A stretch of DNA of 64,000 bases from positions 16,119,343 through 16,183,342 of the forward strand of contig NC_047063.1 in the NCBI RefSeq assembly GCF_902459465.1, read 5' to 3'. This DNA comes from Asterias rubens. Its lineage: Eukaryota > Echinodermata > Asteroidea > Forcipulatida > Asteriidae. Positions 12,401 through 22,664 of this stretch are shown piece after piece (the stretch's first letter is position 1; every line of letters begins with the position of its first letter). Made by a program: the position numbers and the translations under genes. Under the pieces are notes generated by a model. The model saw only the letters and a list, made by a program, of their open reading frames with translations, had not been told where the DNA came from and searched no databases.

Positions 12401-15400
12401 CACGTGGACACGTCTTCGGCAACAAATTGTAGAATTATCTAAAGGTACTTTAACAGGTTTTTTTTTACAATAATTTTTTTTTATGGGATTTTAGGCATTG
12501 CATGGTGAGGTATCAATGTATACTTTGGTTTTCGGTAAAAACATAATTTGTGTATCTCTGCTTGGTAGAAGTTATGTTCTTTTGTAGAACTTGTCTTGTC
12601 TTTCTTGTTTATGTTATCACGATTGTTCTTGGTATCATAGGCCCCCCTATATCAAATTTTTGTCCAGTTTTGACTCAATTGGACAGGGAAAATGATTGTA
12701 CTTAACACTCGTCAGAAAAGCAAGTCAAAATCTTGGATACACCAACTGAGAATACTGGTCTTTGACAATTACCAAAGGTGTCCAGTGCCTTGAAGTATCT
12801 TTATAGTCACATTCATGTGAATTACACTAATAATGGTACTAATTGAATAAATAATTTTGTGAATGAGTTTTCTTTGTAAAAGTCATAGAGTTGGTATTTG
12901 TCTGTACAGATAACCAAGACAACATGACGCTGATAGATTCAGCTCTGTTCTGCCTGTGTCTGGAGGATGATCTAAGCAATGATAATGTGGAAGACATTAA
13001 GAGGGGACTGTATGGAAATGCTGGCAATAGGTGAGTGACTGATAAACATCATTTCAGCCGAAAGCCAGGTTCGCACTGGACTAATATTTTGGGTAACTTC
13101 ATTCATGACGCTGGGTAACATTCCGACGGGTTAACTTTTCCACCGTCCGTACTTGGATTTGTTTGACTCGGCTAAACTTACCGAGACCGTTGGTAAACTA
13201 ACCGAGCTGGCCCCCTGCATAACATTGAATAGTTTGATAATCACGAAAATCTTATTCTTCCAAGACAAAACATGTCAGCTTCTTCGGGTCACAGACGGAT
13301 GGAAGATTTAACCGAGTCGTCGCGTCCGCATTGGACTTTCTGGCTCGGTTAAACTGACCTGGTCAATCTTCCTGGGCACCTTTGGCTCGGTTAAACTACC
13401 CATTCGGGTCGGGTAAGTTACCTGGGAGGAAAACTTCCTGGGCTGTGCGCATTGGACTTAAATGGGTAAGTTACCCATTGGCTCGGTTAGTTTACCCAAA
13501 TTAAGTCCAATGCGAACACGGCTTAACACTCCATCACATGTTGTCTAAGTGACAATTGCCATAGTTACACTTGTGCTTTAAAACAACCCTGTCTATTTTC
13601 ATATTCAAACCTTCGACTTACAACATTATTTTGAATGAAAGATAAAGTGGAATCTGAGATAAGTCAATGAACAACGTTTAAAACATTGAGTCTTGTTTTT
13701 TATTGATTGTTAGATGGTTTGATAAAACGATCCAGCTCATCGTTACAAAAGCCGGACGCTTACTTATAAACTTGGAGCATTCTTGGGGAGATGGATTAAC
13801 CTTGAAGAGAGTGGTAACTGAGGCCTTTCAGGACTCTATCGACCGACCTACTGTGTCACCAGAGGGCGCCATTAGCAACGTAGATCACTCACAGACTGTC
13901 AGGAAGGTGATTCCTACTGTCCTTTTATTCTTTGGTCTTGAGTTTTTCCTCATTGCATAGTAGTCCAATTCAGAGGTTTTTTCCCCAGATCTACCAATTG
14001 GGTGTTTCCATTATGACTTACTAGCATTCATAAAGTATATGGAATTTAAGGCATTGCATGGTGAAGAATCAATTTTGTTTGCAGTAACACCATGTGTGTG
14101 CTCTTTAGATTCTTTAGATTTTTGTTATTAACTTCACTACCACAGTGAGTTCTTAATTGTCTTTTGTCTCAAAGTGCTAACTTTTTTCACCTTGCAATAA
14201 ATCTTTACTACAATTGGTGAGCTTCTTGATGTACATAACCCGGCCTCCTTTTAATTTGGTGATCAACTATTTTGGTGTATGTCTTAGTTTACAATTTCAT
14301 TGTGGTCACAGCTGGTCTGTTTTTTACACGTCCTTTGCATTTTAAAATTTTGCATACATGTAGTTCTATTGTAAATTGTATATTTCCATTGTATATTGTT
14401 TAATTCTATAATTGCTTGTAATTTTTTTCTGTTTACTTATTTAGGGATTTTGTTTTTAATGTTTCTGTGTATTAAGCGCCATGGAGCATCGCTTTTGATG
14501 GATTTGGCGCTATATAAATGTTGACTATTATCTTCCAGTACGCGCAAATCCACCAATCAGTTGCTCGAACTACTAGGGGGATAAAAACATATATTCTACG
14601 AGCTCTGTTTTATATCCTACTTCCTCTGTTTTTATTACACAGCGCGTATTGTGAAATGTCATTTTGTCACGCTCCGTATATGGACAGTGCAAAAGTTACA
14701 TTCTAAACTTTATGCGCGTGAACTAATACTCTGAAGTTTTAAATTTTGCACGTTGCAAGTGAGACTGGAAGATAAATTTGTTATCACACGTGCGCTCGTG
14801 AAATATGAAAAAATATAGCGCGTCTGCGTCCCATATCCAACTTGGCCTTCGGCCTCGTTGGATATGGGACGCAGAAGCGCTATATTTTTCCGTATTCCAC
14901 TCGCGTCCGTGTGATAACTTATATTATTATTCTTATTACTCTTTTATCAGTGCATTTAAATTTTTATATTTTATCTGTTGCTGTACAATTGGAATTTAAA
15001 TTTCATGTATTTTTTATACCTGATGAATAAAGCAATTCAATTCAATTCAAAAAACTGTCCAGTATAGTAATTGGCACATTTTACTTTCTCCCCAGCTTGA
15101 ATTTAGCTTTGATACTGTTATTCACCAAGGCATTGAGAAGGCCCAGCTTGATCACGTACATAGAACCAATCAGCTGAATATGCAGTGTATGGACTACAAT
15201 AAATATGGATCTACCTTCCTGAAAGAGTGTAGACTGAGCCCAGACGCTGTAGCACAGCTGGCCATGCAGGTGTGTCATTAATCCTTTAGTTCTAGGATGT
15301 ATTTTTTGAAAAGGTTGCACTTGGGATCATGAAGTGGTGTGTTAATAAAAAAGTGTTTCATGACCAGGACTAATTGAACAAGTCCTTAATATCGTAGTGT

Positions 15401-16853
15401 GCAAAATATTGATGTCAATGGAACAGGATTATACCAGATAAATAATAATAATTATAACGCATTTTATAGAAACCGTATCAAGGCCCTTTCTAGTTCTGAT
15501 ATGTATTTTTTGAAAAGGTTGCAGTTGAGATCATGAAGTGGTGTGATAATAAAAAAGTGTTTCATAACAAGGACCAATGATGTCAATGGAACAGGGTTAT
15601 ACCAGATTAATACTATTAATTATAACTAGGAAAGTTATAACCCGTTCTTATATAACACATTTTATAGAAACCGTATCAAGGTGCTTGACATTAATCTTTC
15701 TCAGCTCCTTGGGAAGTATACAGTCCCCGTCTGCTGAGATACTCCAGCGGCGTTTTGATAATCAACCTCTACCCTCGCAGGTTCCCATGTATACCTCTTG
15801 GTGAAGAGAAACAATTACAACGAAGCAGCTTGCTTAAGGATACAATTGTCATGATCGGGATTCGAACCCAAACTCCGATGGCTTAAACAAACAATCTCGA
15901 TCCTCCTAAACACTTGGCCAGACTGAGACACCCTATTTATCCAAACCTTTTTCTCCGTGTCACCAGATAGCTTATTCTCGAATAACTGGTCACACCGCAG
16001 CAACCTACGAGTCCTGCAGTACAGCCCTCTACAAACATGGCCGTACAGAAACAATCCGATCTGCCACGAGCGAGACCAAGAGATGCGCTGAGGCATTCAA
16101 TGGAAACACTTCAGTCAGTCTAGCAGAGAAAGTCAGTTTACTTAAAGCATGTTCTGATAAACATAGACAGCTCTCAGCACAGGCAACGGCTGGTATGTAT
16201 TGACAACCCATCTTTAAAAATAAAATGTTGAAAGCAAATATATAATCATTTTTTGTTTTACCCATATACACTGATGTGTGTTAGCACCGTATACTCAGTA
16301 TTTTTTTGAGCTCTCTGAAAAGAATCACAGGCATATTACTTGAGTGGGATTCGAACCCACGACTTTTTTAATTCTAGAGCAGTGTCTTACCAAATAGACC
16401 ACCGAGATTGCTAGAGGCAGTTCGAATCCTACATAAATGATATAGTTATATATTATTATAAATTTATTAAACAAATTCTGGTGTAATCTTAAAAACTGAA
16501 TATCTTCTGTACATCTTATTCCGACAGGTCAAGGTTGGGATCGTCACCTTTTTGCGTTACGTGTCTTAGCAATGAAGTCAGGAAAGTCCATCCCTAGATT
16601 GTTCCAAGACTCTGCCTATGCAAACATAAACACCATCACTCTATCAACAAGCACAATGGGTAGAAATACTGCCAGTGATGGCGCAGCATTTGCTCCTGTG
16701 TCACCCACAGGACTAGGGATGGCATATTCTGTTGGGAGAGATGGTATGCAATGGACTGGTTCTAGCTACAAGACATCACCAAATCTGTCAGACTTTGTAG
16801 AATGTATCCAACAAGCATCTGACGAGATTCATGAAGTCTTAAAAAAGCCATGA
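3409..16853 (+). CDS. CPT2: Carnitine O-palmitoyltransferase 2, mitochondrial (tandem copy A, canonical)
   Basis: CPT2 moves long-chain acyl groups from acylcarnitine to CoA on the matrix side of the inner mitochondrial membrane, feeding beta-oxidation. Thirteen exons join in frame: 3409-3435, 5548-5612, 6724-6929, 8816-8875, 10007-10110, 10721-10854, 11483-11685, 12286-12444, 12910-13030, 13714-13906, 15096-15269, 15967-16192, 16528-16853. The product is 665 aa (human 658). Exons 1-2 give a basic presequence with an R-V-F-S processing-like site. Key residues seen: Trp122, catalytic His382 in EHSWGDG, Tyr496/Ser498 in YESCST, Thr509-Glu-Thr in RTETIR, Arg563 in DRHL, and STST at 597-600. His, Tyr, Ser and Thr sit ten residues after human H372, Y486, S488 and T499. 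One oddity is that the family GPW and RDS motifs read DSW and RAS. Several introns carry transposons. A paralogue follows at 23042-33575. Identification is secure; the 5' UTR start is unknown. Confidence 0.95.
3891..4010. mobile_element. 120-bp near-perfect hairpin in CPT2-A intron 1
   Basis: 'ggttttcaactagtggttta' at the left end returns as its reverse complement at the right end. Arms of about 50 bp close over a short loop. No clear target-site duplication was found. Confidence 0.75.
4394..4956. mobile_element. TTAA MITE (variant termini) carrying a nested LINE fragment
   Basis: It starts TTAAAGGGAAGGTACAC and ends in the inverse GTACCTTCCCTTTAA. Without the insertion at about 4422-4630 it would be some 350 bp, like the copies at 10957 and 62883. 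It lies in CPT2-A intron 1. Confidence 0.8.
4422..4630 (+). mobile_element. 5'-truncated non-LTR retrotransposon 3' end
   Basis: One frame reads TASL*NSLPGACFPSSYDLP followed by FKRNV, the typical C-terminal end of LINE reverse-transcriptase ORFs, with one stop. It ends in an A-rich 'aataaataaaacaataac' tail. It interrupts the TTAA MITE, so it inserted later. A related remnant lies at 58380-58626. Confidence 0.65.
5095..5470. mobile_element. TTAA-flanked inverted-repeat element
   Basis: It starts TTAAAAGATGCTATGTCAGA and ends with the inverse, TCTGACATAGCATCTTTAA. Terminal repeats are about 25 bp, with TTAA at both ends. It sits 77 bp before CPT2-A exon 2. Confidence 0.75.
6240..6570 (+). 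mobile_element. tRNA-derived SINE, Ser/Leu-like family, sense copy
   Basis: A decayed tRNA-like head ('gtgtcggtttgaattctgg') is followed by a body shared with 53180-53545 in reverse: 'attgagcaagat', 'gaggttgatattgtgaatga', and a tail near 'tgtgaaatgcgctataagaa'. It lies in CPT2-A intron 2. The 181-aa open frame at 5944-6489 crosses it and is not a gene. Confidence 0.65.
6975..8133. mobile_element. About 1.15-kb inverted-repeat element in CPT2-A intron 3
   Basis: The left end 'gatttcacaaagagactagt' and an inner block 'cacagtggtttaagaccc' return inverted at 8040-8128 ('ggttttaaaccactgtgtag', 'aactctttgtgaaatcgg'). The interior is AT-rich with no gene. Related ends occur near 34172-34320 and 54527-54655. 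Confidence 0.6.
8131..8535. mobile_element. TTAA MITE copy, left tip lost
   Basis: It starts GGGACACTATTGGTAATT and ends TCCAGTGCCTTTAA. The internal palindrome around 'gatttcgagacctcaaa' is present. It abuts the right end of the 6975-8133 element. Confidence 0.8.
10498..10720. other. Intron block conserved between CPT2 copies A and B
   Basis: The end of CPT2-A intron 5 matches 28408-28633 in copy B over most of its length, with shared strings such as 'atgataagcaaagcctcaaa'. Most other intron DNA does not align, so the block is either young shared sequence or under constraint. A shorter part ('tacacctcagaagt') is also repeated at 10260-10300. No RNA gene structure was recognised. Confidence 0.7.
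10957..11325. mobile_element. TTAA MITE copy (GGGAAGGTACAC-type left end)
   Basis: It starts 'taaagggaaggtacacgttt' and ends 'gtacagtgcctttaa'. It occupies part of CPT2-A intron 6. Confidence 0.85.
12116..12242. repeat. Small inverted-repeat element in CPT2-A intron 7
   Basis: 'gtttgaagctttgcatggtg' at 12116 returns as its reverse complement at 12223-12242, ending 44 bp before exon 8. Arms are about 26 bp. Confidence 0.7.
12733..12794. mobile_element. TTAA MITE fragment (right end only)
   Basis: It carries 'ggatacaccaactgagaata' and 'ggtgtccagtgcctt', the right terminus of the family. The rest is missing. It is in CPT2-A intron 8. Confidence 0.65.
13058..13528. mobile_element. About 470-bp inverted-repeat element with internal gggtaa/ggctcggtt repeats
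   Basis: The left end 'aagccaggttcgcactggac' returns inverted as 'gtccaatgcgaacacggctt'. Inside are several copies of 'ggctcggttaaac' and 'gggtaagttacc' in both orientations. It fills most of CPT2-A intron 9. Confidence 0.7.
14780..14918. repeat. Hairpin in CPT2-A intron 10
   Basis: 'tgcgtcccatatccaac' and its inverse close over a loop 'ttggccttcggcctc'. The pairing continues outward to 'gttatcacacg' and its inverse. Total span about 139 bp. Confidence 0.75.
15285..15900 (-). mobile_element. SINE (Ser/Leu-like family), antisense, with tandemly duplicated tail
   Basis: The tRNA-like part is at 15835-15890 ('gggattcgaacccaaactcc'), and the body ('caacctctaccctcgcaggt') precedes it on the plus strand. 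The tail segment with 'tagaaaccgtatcaagg' occurs twice (about 15285-15485 and 15486-15690), a direct duplication of about 200 bp. It lies in CPT2-A intron 11. Confidence 0.65.
16255..16436 (-). mobile_element. tRNA-derived SINE, second family, antisense copy
   Basis: On the minus strand it has an A-box-like 'ggtctatttggtaagacac' and a B box 'gggttcgaatcccac', followed by a tail with 'acacacatcagtgta'. The same order is found at 50178-50320 on the plus strand. It lies in the last CPT2-A intron. Confidence 0.7.
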
Positions 16854-17216
16854 AATGATGTTTTGAAAGTCAAAATATATATTGATATATAGATATTGCA
16901 GGACACAATTAGTTAACTGCTAATCATGAATATTGTTATAAATTTGTGTGGTAGTTTAAAGGGACATAATATAAGTCCTACAAACTTGCACAATTAGTTA
17001 AACAATCTTAACCGTTTAATCTGGGGGAGTATCCTAGAATGGACTGTTCCACATTTCTAAGAGGGGGAGGTCTTATTTTAGCTTATTATTTTTTTTCAAT
17101 TGGATACAGGACTTTTTCAAAAAATATATTTGATGCTAAGGTAGTAAATAAGAATACTGATGTGTTTATAAATATACCAATCACTGGGTTGTTAAAGGAC
17201 TCGAATAATCTAAGAC

Positions 17217-17697
17217 AAAGGCAGTGGACACTATTGGTAATTACTTAAAATAATAATTAGCATAAAACCTTACTTGGTAACGAGTAATGGGGAGCTGTTG
17301 ATAGTAACAAATATTGTGGGAAACGGCTCCCTCTTAGGTAACGTAGTTTTAGAGAAAGAATATATTTTCCATGAATTTGATTTTAAGACCTCAGATTTAG
17401 ATTTTGATGTCTCGAAATCAAGCATCTGGAAAACACACAACTTCGTGTATGACCAGGGTGTTTTTTCTTTCTTTGTTATCTCACAACTTCTAAGGGCAAT
17501 TGAGCTCAAATTATCACAGGTTTGTTATTTAGTGCATTTGTTGAGATACACCAAGTGAGAAGACGTCCTGGCACTTCAGATGGAGCCGTTTCTCACAATG
17601 TTTTATACCATCAACCTCTCCCCATTACTCGTTACCAAATAAGGTTTTATGCCAATAATTATTTTGAGTAATTACCAATAGTGTCCACTGCCTTTAA
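17217..17697. mobile_element. TTAA MITE, rearranged compound copy
   Basis: Starts 'ggcagtggacactattggta' and ends 'gtccactgcctttaa'. The right part repeats the internal 'ggagccgtttctcacaatg' segment in inverted order relative to the left, so two copies seem fused. Confidence 0.75.
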
Positions 17698-17776
17698 ACA
17701 ATAACTTTTACATAATATATAATAATATGTTTTGGAGCCACATAATATATTTGTTTCACTCTCTTCAGAAGTTTTG

Positions 17777-18768
17777 TACGAAGGCCCATTAGTGCCAACA
17801 AAAAATAAAATTCAAATTCGTTATTACGGATTCGCAATCCGTTATTACGGATTAGTAATCCGTTATAACGGATTCGCAATCAGTTATTACGGATAAGTAA
17901 CTTAAAAAACATCTTTCCAACCATTTAAATTTACTTCATAACATTCGCCAAATCCAGGGCAATGTGTACTGTCTTTAGGGACCGATTTCTGCAACGTTAC
18001 ATGTTAAACGTTAAATGTTCAACAAAAAAATAATAATAAAACAATTGGACTTGAAATCATAGTTTTTCTGTTAAGCAAATAATGAGCGTTTTCGGAAATT
18101 TGAAGGGTATGGATACATGTAGATATATCATGACAAAAAATGCTTCACGGTGGAGACTCGACTTGATGTATTTCATTAAAACTACTCAGATATAATCAAT
18201 GTCAATTTTGCCAACCAAGTGATGTTAGTTTGTTTTTTATCCTTTTAATTATTTCACTCTGGGGACTTAGTAAGTCATTGGGTCACCCAGAATTAATGGA
18301 ACTACAACTGTCTTTTAATCATTGTTTTTATGACAGTTATATAAACGAAGACTTTCTCTGAAGCATCTTCCTTACACTTAACTCCGTCGGGATCTAAGAT
18401 TCCTAAAAAGACGGCGGACAGTTCCCTGTCCAAGTTGCGAATCTGTAATAACGGATTATGAATCCGTAATAACGGATTACTAATCCGTAATAACGGATTA
18501 TGAATCCGTAATAACGGATTGCTAATCCGTAATAACGGATTATGAATCCGTAATAACGGATTGCTAATCCGTAATAACGGATTGCTAATCCGTAATAACG
18601 GATTATGAATCCGTAATAACGAATTGCTAAACCGTAATAACGGATTGCTAATCCGTTATAACGGATTGCTAATCCGTAATAACGGATTGCTAATCCGTAA
18701 TAACGGATTGCTAATCCGTAATAACGGATTTGAAATTTATTTTTTACTGGCGCTAATGGGCTTCCGTA
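17777..18768. mobile_element. 992-bp foldback element with palindromic-minisatellite arms
   Basis: The tips 'tacgaaggcccattagtgcc' and its near inverse 'ggcgctaatgggcttccgta' are followed inward by arrays of a unit built on 'aacggattgctaatccgtaa'. Each unit is itself palindromic. The left array (17818-17900) is short; the right array (18428-18730) holds about 15 units. The flanks gttttg (17771-17776) and gttttg (18769-18774) look like a target duplication. The middle (17900-18420) is AT-rich without a gene. The design resembles foldback/Rehavkus-type elements; this is inference. Confidence 0.8.
18428..18730. repeat. Minisatellite of about 20-bp palindromic units
   Basis: About 15 copies of an alternating 'taataacggattgctaatcc' and 'aacggattatgaatccg' pattern. 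Every unit contains an atccgt...acggat inverted repeat, so a single strand could fold into many small hairpins. Confidence 0.9.
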
Positions 18769-19208
18769 GTTTTGACTCTACCCTGTAGTACTTCAGATTT
18801 CATGACGATACCTTTCTTCTCTGGAGTACCTTTTTGTTTTGTATTTTTGTATTGTTTTCTTTTTTTTCTTTTACACCAACGATATAATCAAAGATTGATA
18901 ATATCTTTGGAAGGATGAGACTGTTTCATAGAAACCCACTTCTGTTTATTGCTCCGTTTGTATAATTTAATTTTTGATTGCCAGTAATCTTGTTTTAAAA
19001 TAGGAGGAAGCATTACAGTGTTTGTTTTTCCAAATTCTGTATCATAACTATTTATAGTGCTTTATATCGCATAACAATGATTGAACCGCGACTTAAACCG
19101 AAGTTGTTTCGCTCCATTTTTTTTTTACCAATTTGGATAGTCTGATTGGGTTAATGTTCAAGTCCCGCTCCCTTTAAAATGTTCTTGGTACAACTCACAA
19201 AGTCCTCT

Positions 19209-19599
19209 TTAAAGGCACTGGACGCTGTTGATAATTACTCAAAATAATTATTAGCATAAAACCTTTCTTGGTGACGAGTAATGGGGAGAGGTTGATGGTA
19301 TAAAACATTGTGAGAAACGGCTCCCTCTGAAGTACCATAGTTTTCGAGAAAGAAGTAATTTTCCACGAATTTGATTTCAAGGCCTCAAGTTTAGAACTTG
19401 ATGTCTCGAAATCAACAATCTAAACGCACACAACTTCGTGTGACAAGGGTGTTTTTTTTCTTCTTTCATTATTATCTCGCAAGTTCGATGACCGATTGAG
19501 CTCAAATTTTCACAGGTTTGTTATTTTATGCATATGTTGAGATACACCAACTGTGAAGGCTAGTCTTTGACAATTACCAATAGTGTCCACTGCCTTTAA
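19209..19599. mobile_element. TTAA MITE, full copy
   Basis: TTAAAGGCACTGGACGCTG at the left, GTCCACTGCCTTTAA at the right, with the internal palindrome intact. The right TTAA is shared with the next copy. Confidence 0.88.
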
Positions 19600-19782
19600 A
19601 GGCACTGGAACACTTTTGGTAACTATCAAGAAAGACCAGTATTCTCACTTGGTGTATCCCAACGTATGCATACTAAACAAAATCTGTGCAAACTTGGGCT
19701 GTTGGTAACCGAATTTACCCCCAACAAATAAGGAAAGAAAAAAACACAATTGTTGTACAATGTGTGCTTTCAGATGCATATA
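19596..19782. mobile_element. TTAA MITE, partial copy, interrupted by a hairpin insertion
   Basis: Starts 'ttaaaggcactggaacactt' directly after the previous copy and runs to 'gtgctttcagatgcatata'. There the 19783-20044 hairpin begins; the rest of the MITE is missing beyond it. Confidence 0.75.
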
Positions 19783-20044
19783 TAGTCTAGGTTCCTAGAC
19801 CATTGGTGTTGCGTGGTCACACACAACCAACGTTCCGATTATGCACGGCAAAAACTGTACACGCTTGTAATGAACGAACGCTAGCGGGCGCTCTGTTTCT
19901 CTGATTTCCTGTGCGAGCGCGCACAGGAACAGGGAAACAGAGCGCCCGCTAGCGTTCGTTCATTACAAGCGTGTGCAGTTTTTACCGTGCATAATCGGAA
20001 CGTTGGTTGCGTGTGACACGCAACACCAATGGTCTAGGAGACTA
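19783..20044. mobile_element. 262-bp near-perfect hairpin element with 9-bp target duplication
   Basis: Left arm 'agaccattggtgttgcgtgg' to 'gcgggcgctctgtttc' and right arm in reverse close with almost no loop near 19920. The flanks are atgcatata at 19774-19782 and 20045-20053, a perfect 9-bp repeat. A half copy of the same sequence lies at about 672-818. Confidence 0.85.
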
Positions 20045-20551
20045 ATGCATATACAGCCTACGCAGCAAACATTTTAAATAGCTTCTGACTGACCTCCCGA
20101 ACAAAGCTATAGACAAAACAGACACCGCTATATGTGCAGTTTTCCAACCCAAAATGATTTAATACTTTCCCATACATTCTCTGAACTGTGACCAATCGCT
20201 CTAGTGAAAGTGTAAATCTTTTGTAGGTCAGAAAGGTTCAATGATTAGTTGTGACTGCGTGTCCCGGTACCCCTGCCTTGGCCCATACACGGGAAACTTA
20301 CTCAACTGAACAATATGGGTGTGTTGAAGGTCGTTTATAGATCAAGGCTGCGGTGAAAGCCTCAGCCTCCATTCTACCTGCACACTCAGACTACAACTTT
20401 AAGGGTTTGGAGTTCAGATTATGAACCGTCGTCTTCAAGGTGAGTCAAATTGTTAACGGACACAAAAAAACATTTTACAATTTATTATATTCTGAAATGT
20501 GTTATTTTGAATCCGCCAATAATAAGTTGACTGGAAATCATTGACTGGATC

Positions 20552-20974
20552 TAGCCTTGATCAAGGCTGTGTAAACTAATAAAGCTAAAACCATAGAGCA
20601 CCTCAGCCGCCCGAATGTCCCCCGACTGACTCTAAACAGAATAGCACACCGTACTCGCAACCCCACAACACATCGCCTGTAATGTACATCCACGCAGCCC
20701 CACACACACTCACCGCTATCGCCCACAATCCTAGCCCGTGAGCCGTCAGGCTCAATGGCTGGGATTGTGGGCGATAGCGGTGTGTGGAATAGCGGTGAGT
20801 GTATGGGTGGGGGCTGTGTGTGGGGGGCTGCGTGGATGTACATTACAGGCGCTGTGTGGGTGTGGGTGAGAGTACGGTGTGCTATTCTGTTTAGAGTCAG
20901 TCGGGGACATTCGGGCGGCTGAGGTGCTCTATGGTTTTAGCTTTATTAGTTGTACACAGCCTTGATCAAGGCTA
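20552..20974. mobile_element. 423-bp hairpin element with 9-bp target duplication
   Basis: Starts 'tagccttgatcaaggctgtg' and ends with its inverse. Arms of about 200 bp include 'tagcacaccgtactcgcaac' and 'atgtacatccacgcagcc' with their inverses. The flanks are gactggatc at 20543-20551 and 20975-20983. The 101-aa open frame on the minus strand across one arm is a shadow. Confidence 0.85.
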
Positions 20975-21286
20975 GACTGGATCCTGACATTATGCTGTGC
21001 ACATTTTTGACTAAACGGCTCACAATCGAAAGTATAAAACTTTTAGGTCCTCTTTAAAATGGTATACATCATTGTTAATAGCATGATAACACATCAAGGC
21101 TCTGGAAGTTGCAGTTCCAAAGCATATCTTCACTTTTGTGTCTCTAAAGGTTTGGTGAAGATTTCAACAGTTCTATAAAGAAGCATTATCGGACGGGGTC
21201 AGGTGGGGTCGCGTGGAATTGAAAACGATCACACATTCTCAATGCCCCCTGTGGATACACTTTTGTTCTTTCCATTGCCAATGTAC

Positions 21287-21679
21287 TTAAAGGCAGTGGA
21301 CACTATTGGCAATTGTCAAAGACTAGCCTTCACAGTTAGTGTATCTCAACATATGCATAAATAACAAACCTGTGAAAATTTGAGCTCAATTGGTCGTTGG
21401 TCGTCGAACTTGCGAGATAATGAAAGAAAAAACACCCTTGTCACACGAAGTTGTGCGCGTTTAGATGGTTGATTTCGAGACCTCAAGTTCTAAATTATGA
21501 GGTCTCGAAATCAAATTCGTGGAAAATTACTTTTTTCTCGAAAACTATGGCACTTCAGAGGGAGCCGTTTCTCACAATGATTTGTACCGTCAACCTCCCC
21601 CCATTACTCGTCACCAAGTAAGGTTTTATGCTAATAATTATTTTGAGTAATTACCAATAGTGTCCATCACTGCCTTTAA
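21287..21679. mobile_element. TTAA MITE, full copy
   Basis: TTAAAGGCAGTGGACACTA at the left and CACTGCCTTTAA at the right, with the internal 'gaggtctcgaaatcaaattc' palindrome. Confidence 0.88.
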
Positions 21680-22083
21680 GATAGTCCCTGTGGACGGTCC
21701 TTTTTTTTTTCCTGAAGAAGGATAGAGCACACATGACATGTGTATGATGATCTCTATAATGCACTGTGCGATGCTGGATGATAACTATTTTTGCAGTCAA
21801 TATGAGCTGCGTGAAAGCCAGGTTGACCTGATCAAAATATACCAAAAGGAGACCCATTTTTAAGAATGACGGGCATAATTTCAAATAAATGGCGACCACC
21901 ACATAATGTTACTGCAAAGTTACCTGAGAAGAATGAAGGGGTCTATAGAATTCTATTACTGAGATTACATTTTGAAGATTCTATATGACAGCTATTTAAA
22001 ACTTAAAGACTCAAACTTTGAATTTTCTTAATCCTGGTTTCAAAAATGGCAAAGGCCGTTTTAAACGTATGGTTTAACCCTTG

Positions 22084-22664
22084 TTAAAGTCACCTGGAAG
22101 TGGTATTTTTTCAAAATAAAGCTTTTGTCACTGATATATGTGTTTTGATGAGTGGAATGTGAATTAACAGTTAACTAAGGTTTTAAAAAATCAGTTCTTA
22201 TGTTATTTACAAATTTAAGAGTCGACCCCGACCCGAGAGGGCGCTGTTCGTGACGTCAATCGAGGCAGACGTTGCCTGTAATGCGTAGAGTAAACACAAT
22301 TGCAAAGTACATGTACGGACCAAGTCGTGAGTTTGTACGTTTCAAATTATTATTATTTTGTTTTTCCGGCAATGCCGACCAGGTGTATTGCTGCTGAATG
22401 CAGAAAAACACTTTTTGAAATGTACCAACTCACTACTTGGACGTACATGTACTTTGCACGTGTGTTTACTATACGCATTGCAGGCAAAGTCTGCCTCGAT
22501 TGACGTCACAAAAGGGGTAGGCGGAGTCAGCCCCCCAAACAACTTTATATATTTTTTAAACATATAAATCGTGGCAGACAAATACTAAAAAAAATGGTTT
22601 ATTGTTCGTAAGCATATACTCTTATGTTTGAAAGAAAAAACATTCTATTTCCAGGTGACTTTAA
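22084..22664. mobile_element. TTAA-flanked element with long inner inverted repeats and a possible THAP-like remnant
   Basis: The outer ends are TTAAAGTCACCTGGAA and its inverse. Inside, a segment from about 22240 ('gtgacgtcaatcgaggcaga') returns inverted, ending near 22512, about 95 bp per arm. The loop holds ATG at 22372 followed by MPTRCIAAECRKT, which looks like the start of a THAP zinc finger and then degenerates. TTAA ends plus THAP would fit a Kolobok-type deletion derivative; this is inference. Confidence 0.6.

Noticed and set aside
16330-16436. tRNA gene on the minus strand
   Set aside because: It has a B box, but the arms do not pair as a full tRNA and a shared tail follows, so it is a SINE. 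The same holds for 50170 and 53450.
18428-18730. CRISPR array
   Set aside because: Palindromic repeats without spacers of their own; the genome is eukaryotic and the repeats lie in transposon arms.
20538-20843. 101-aa minus-strand open frame
   Set aside because: It lies inside one hairpin arm of a transposon; composition, not coding.
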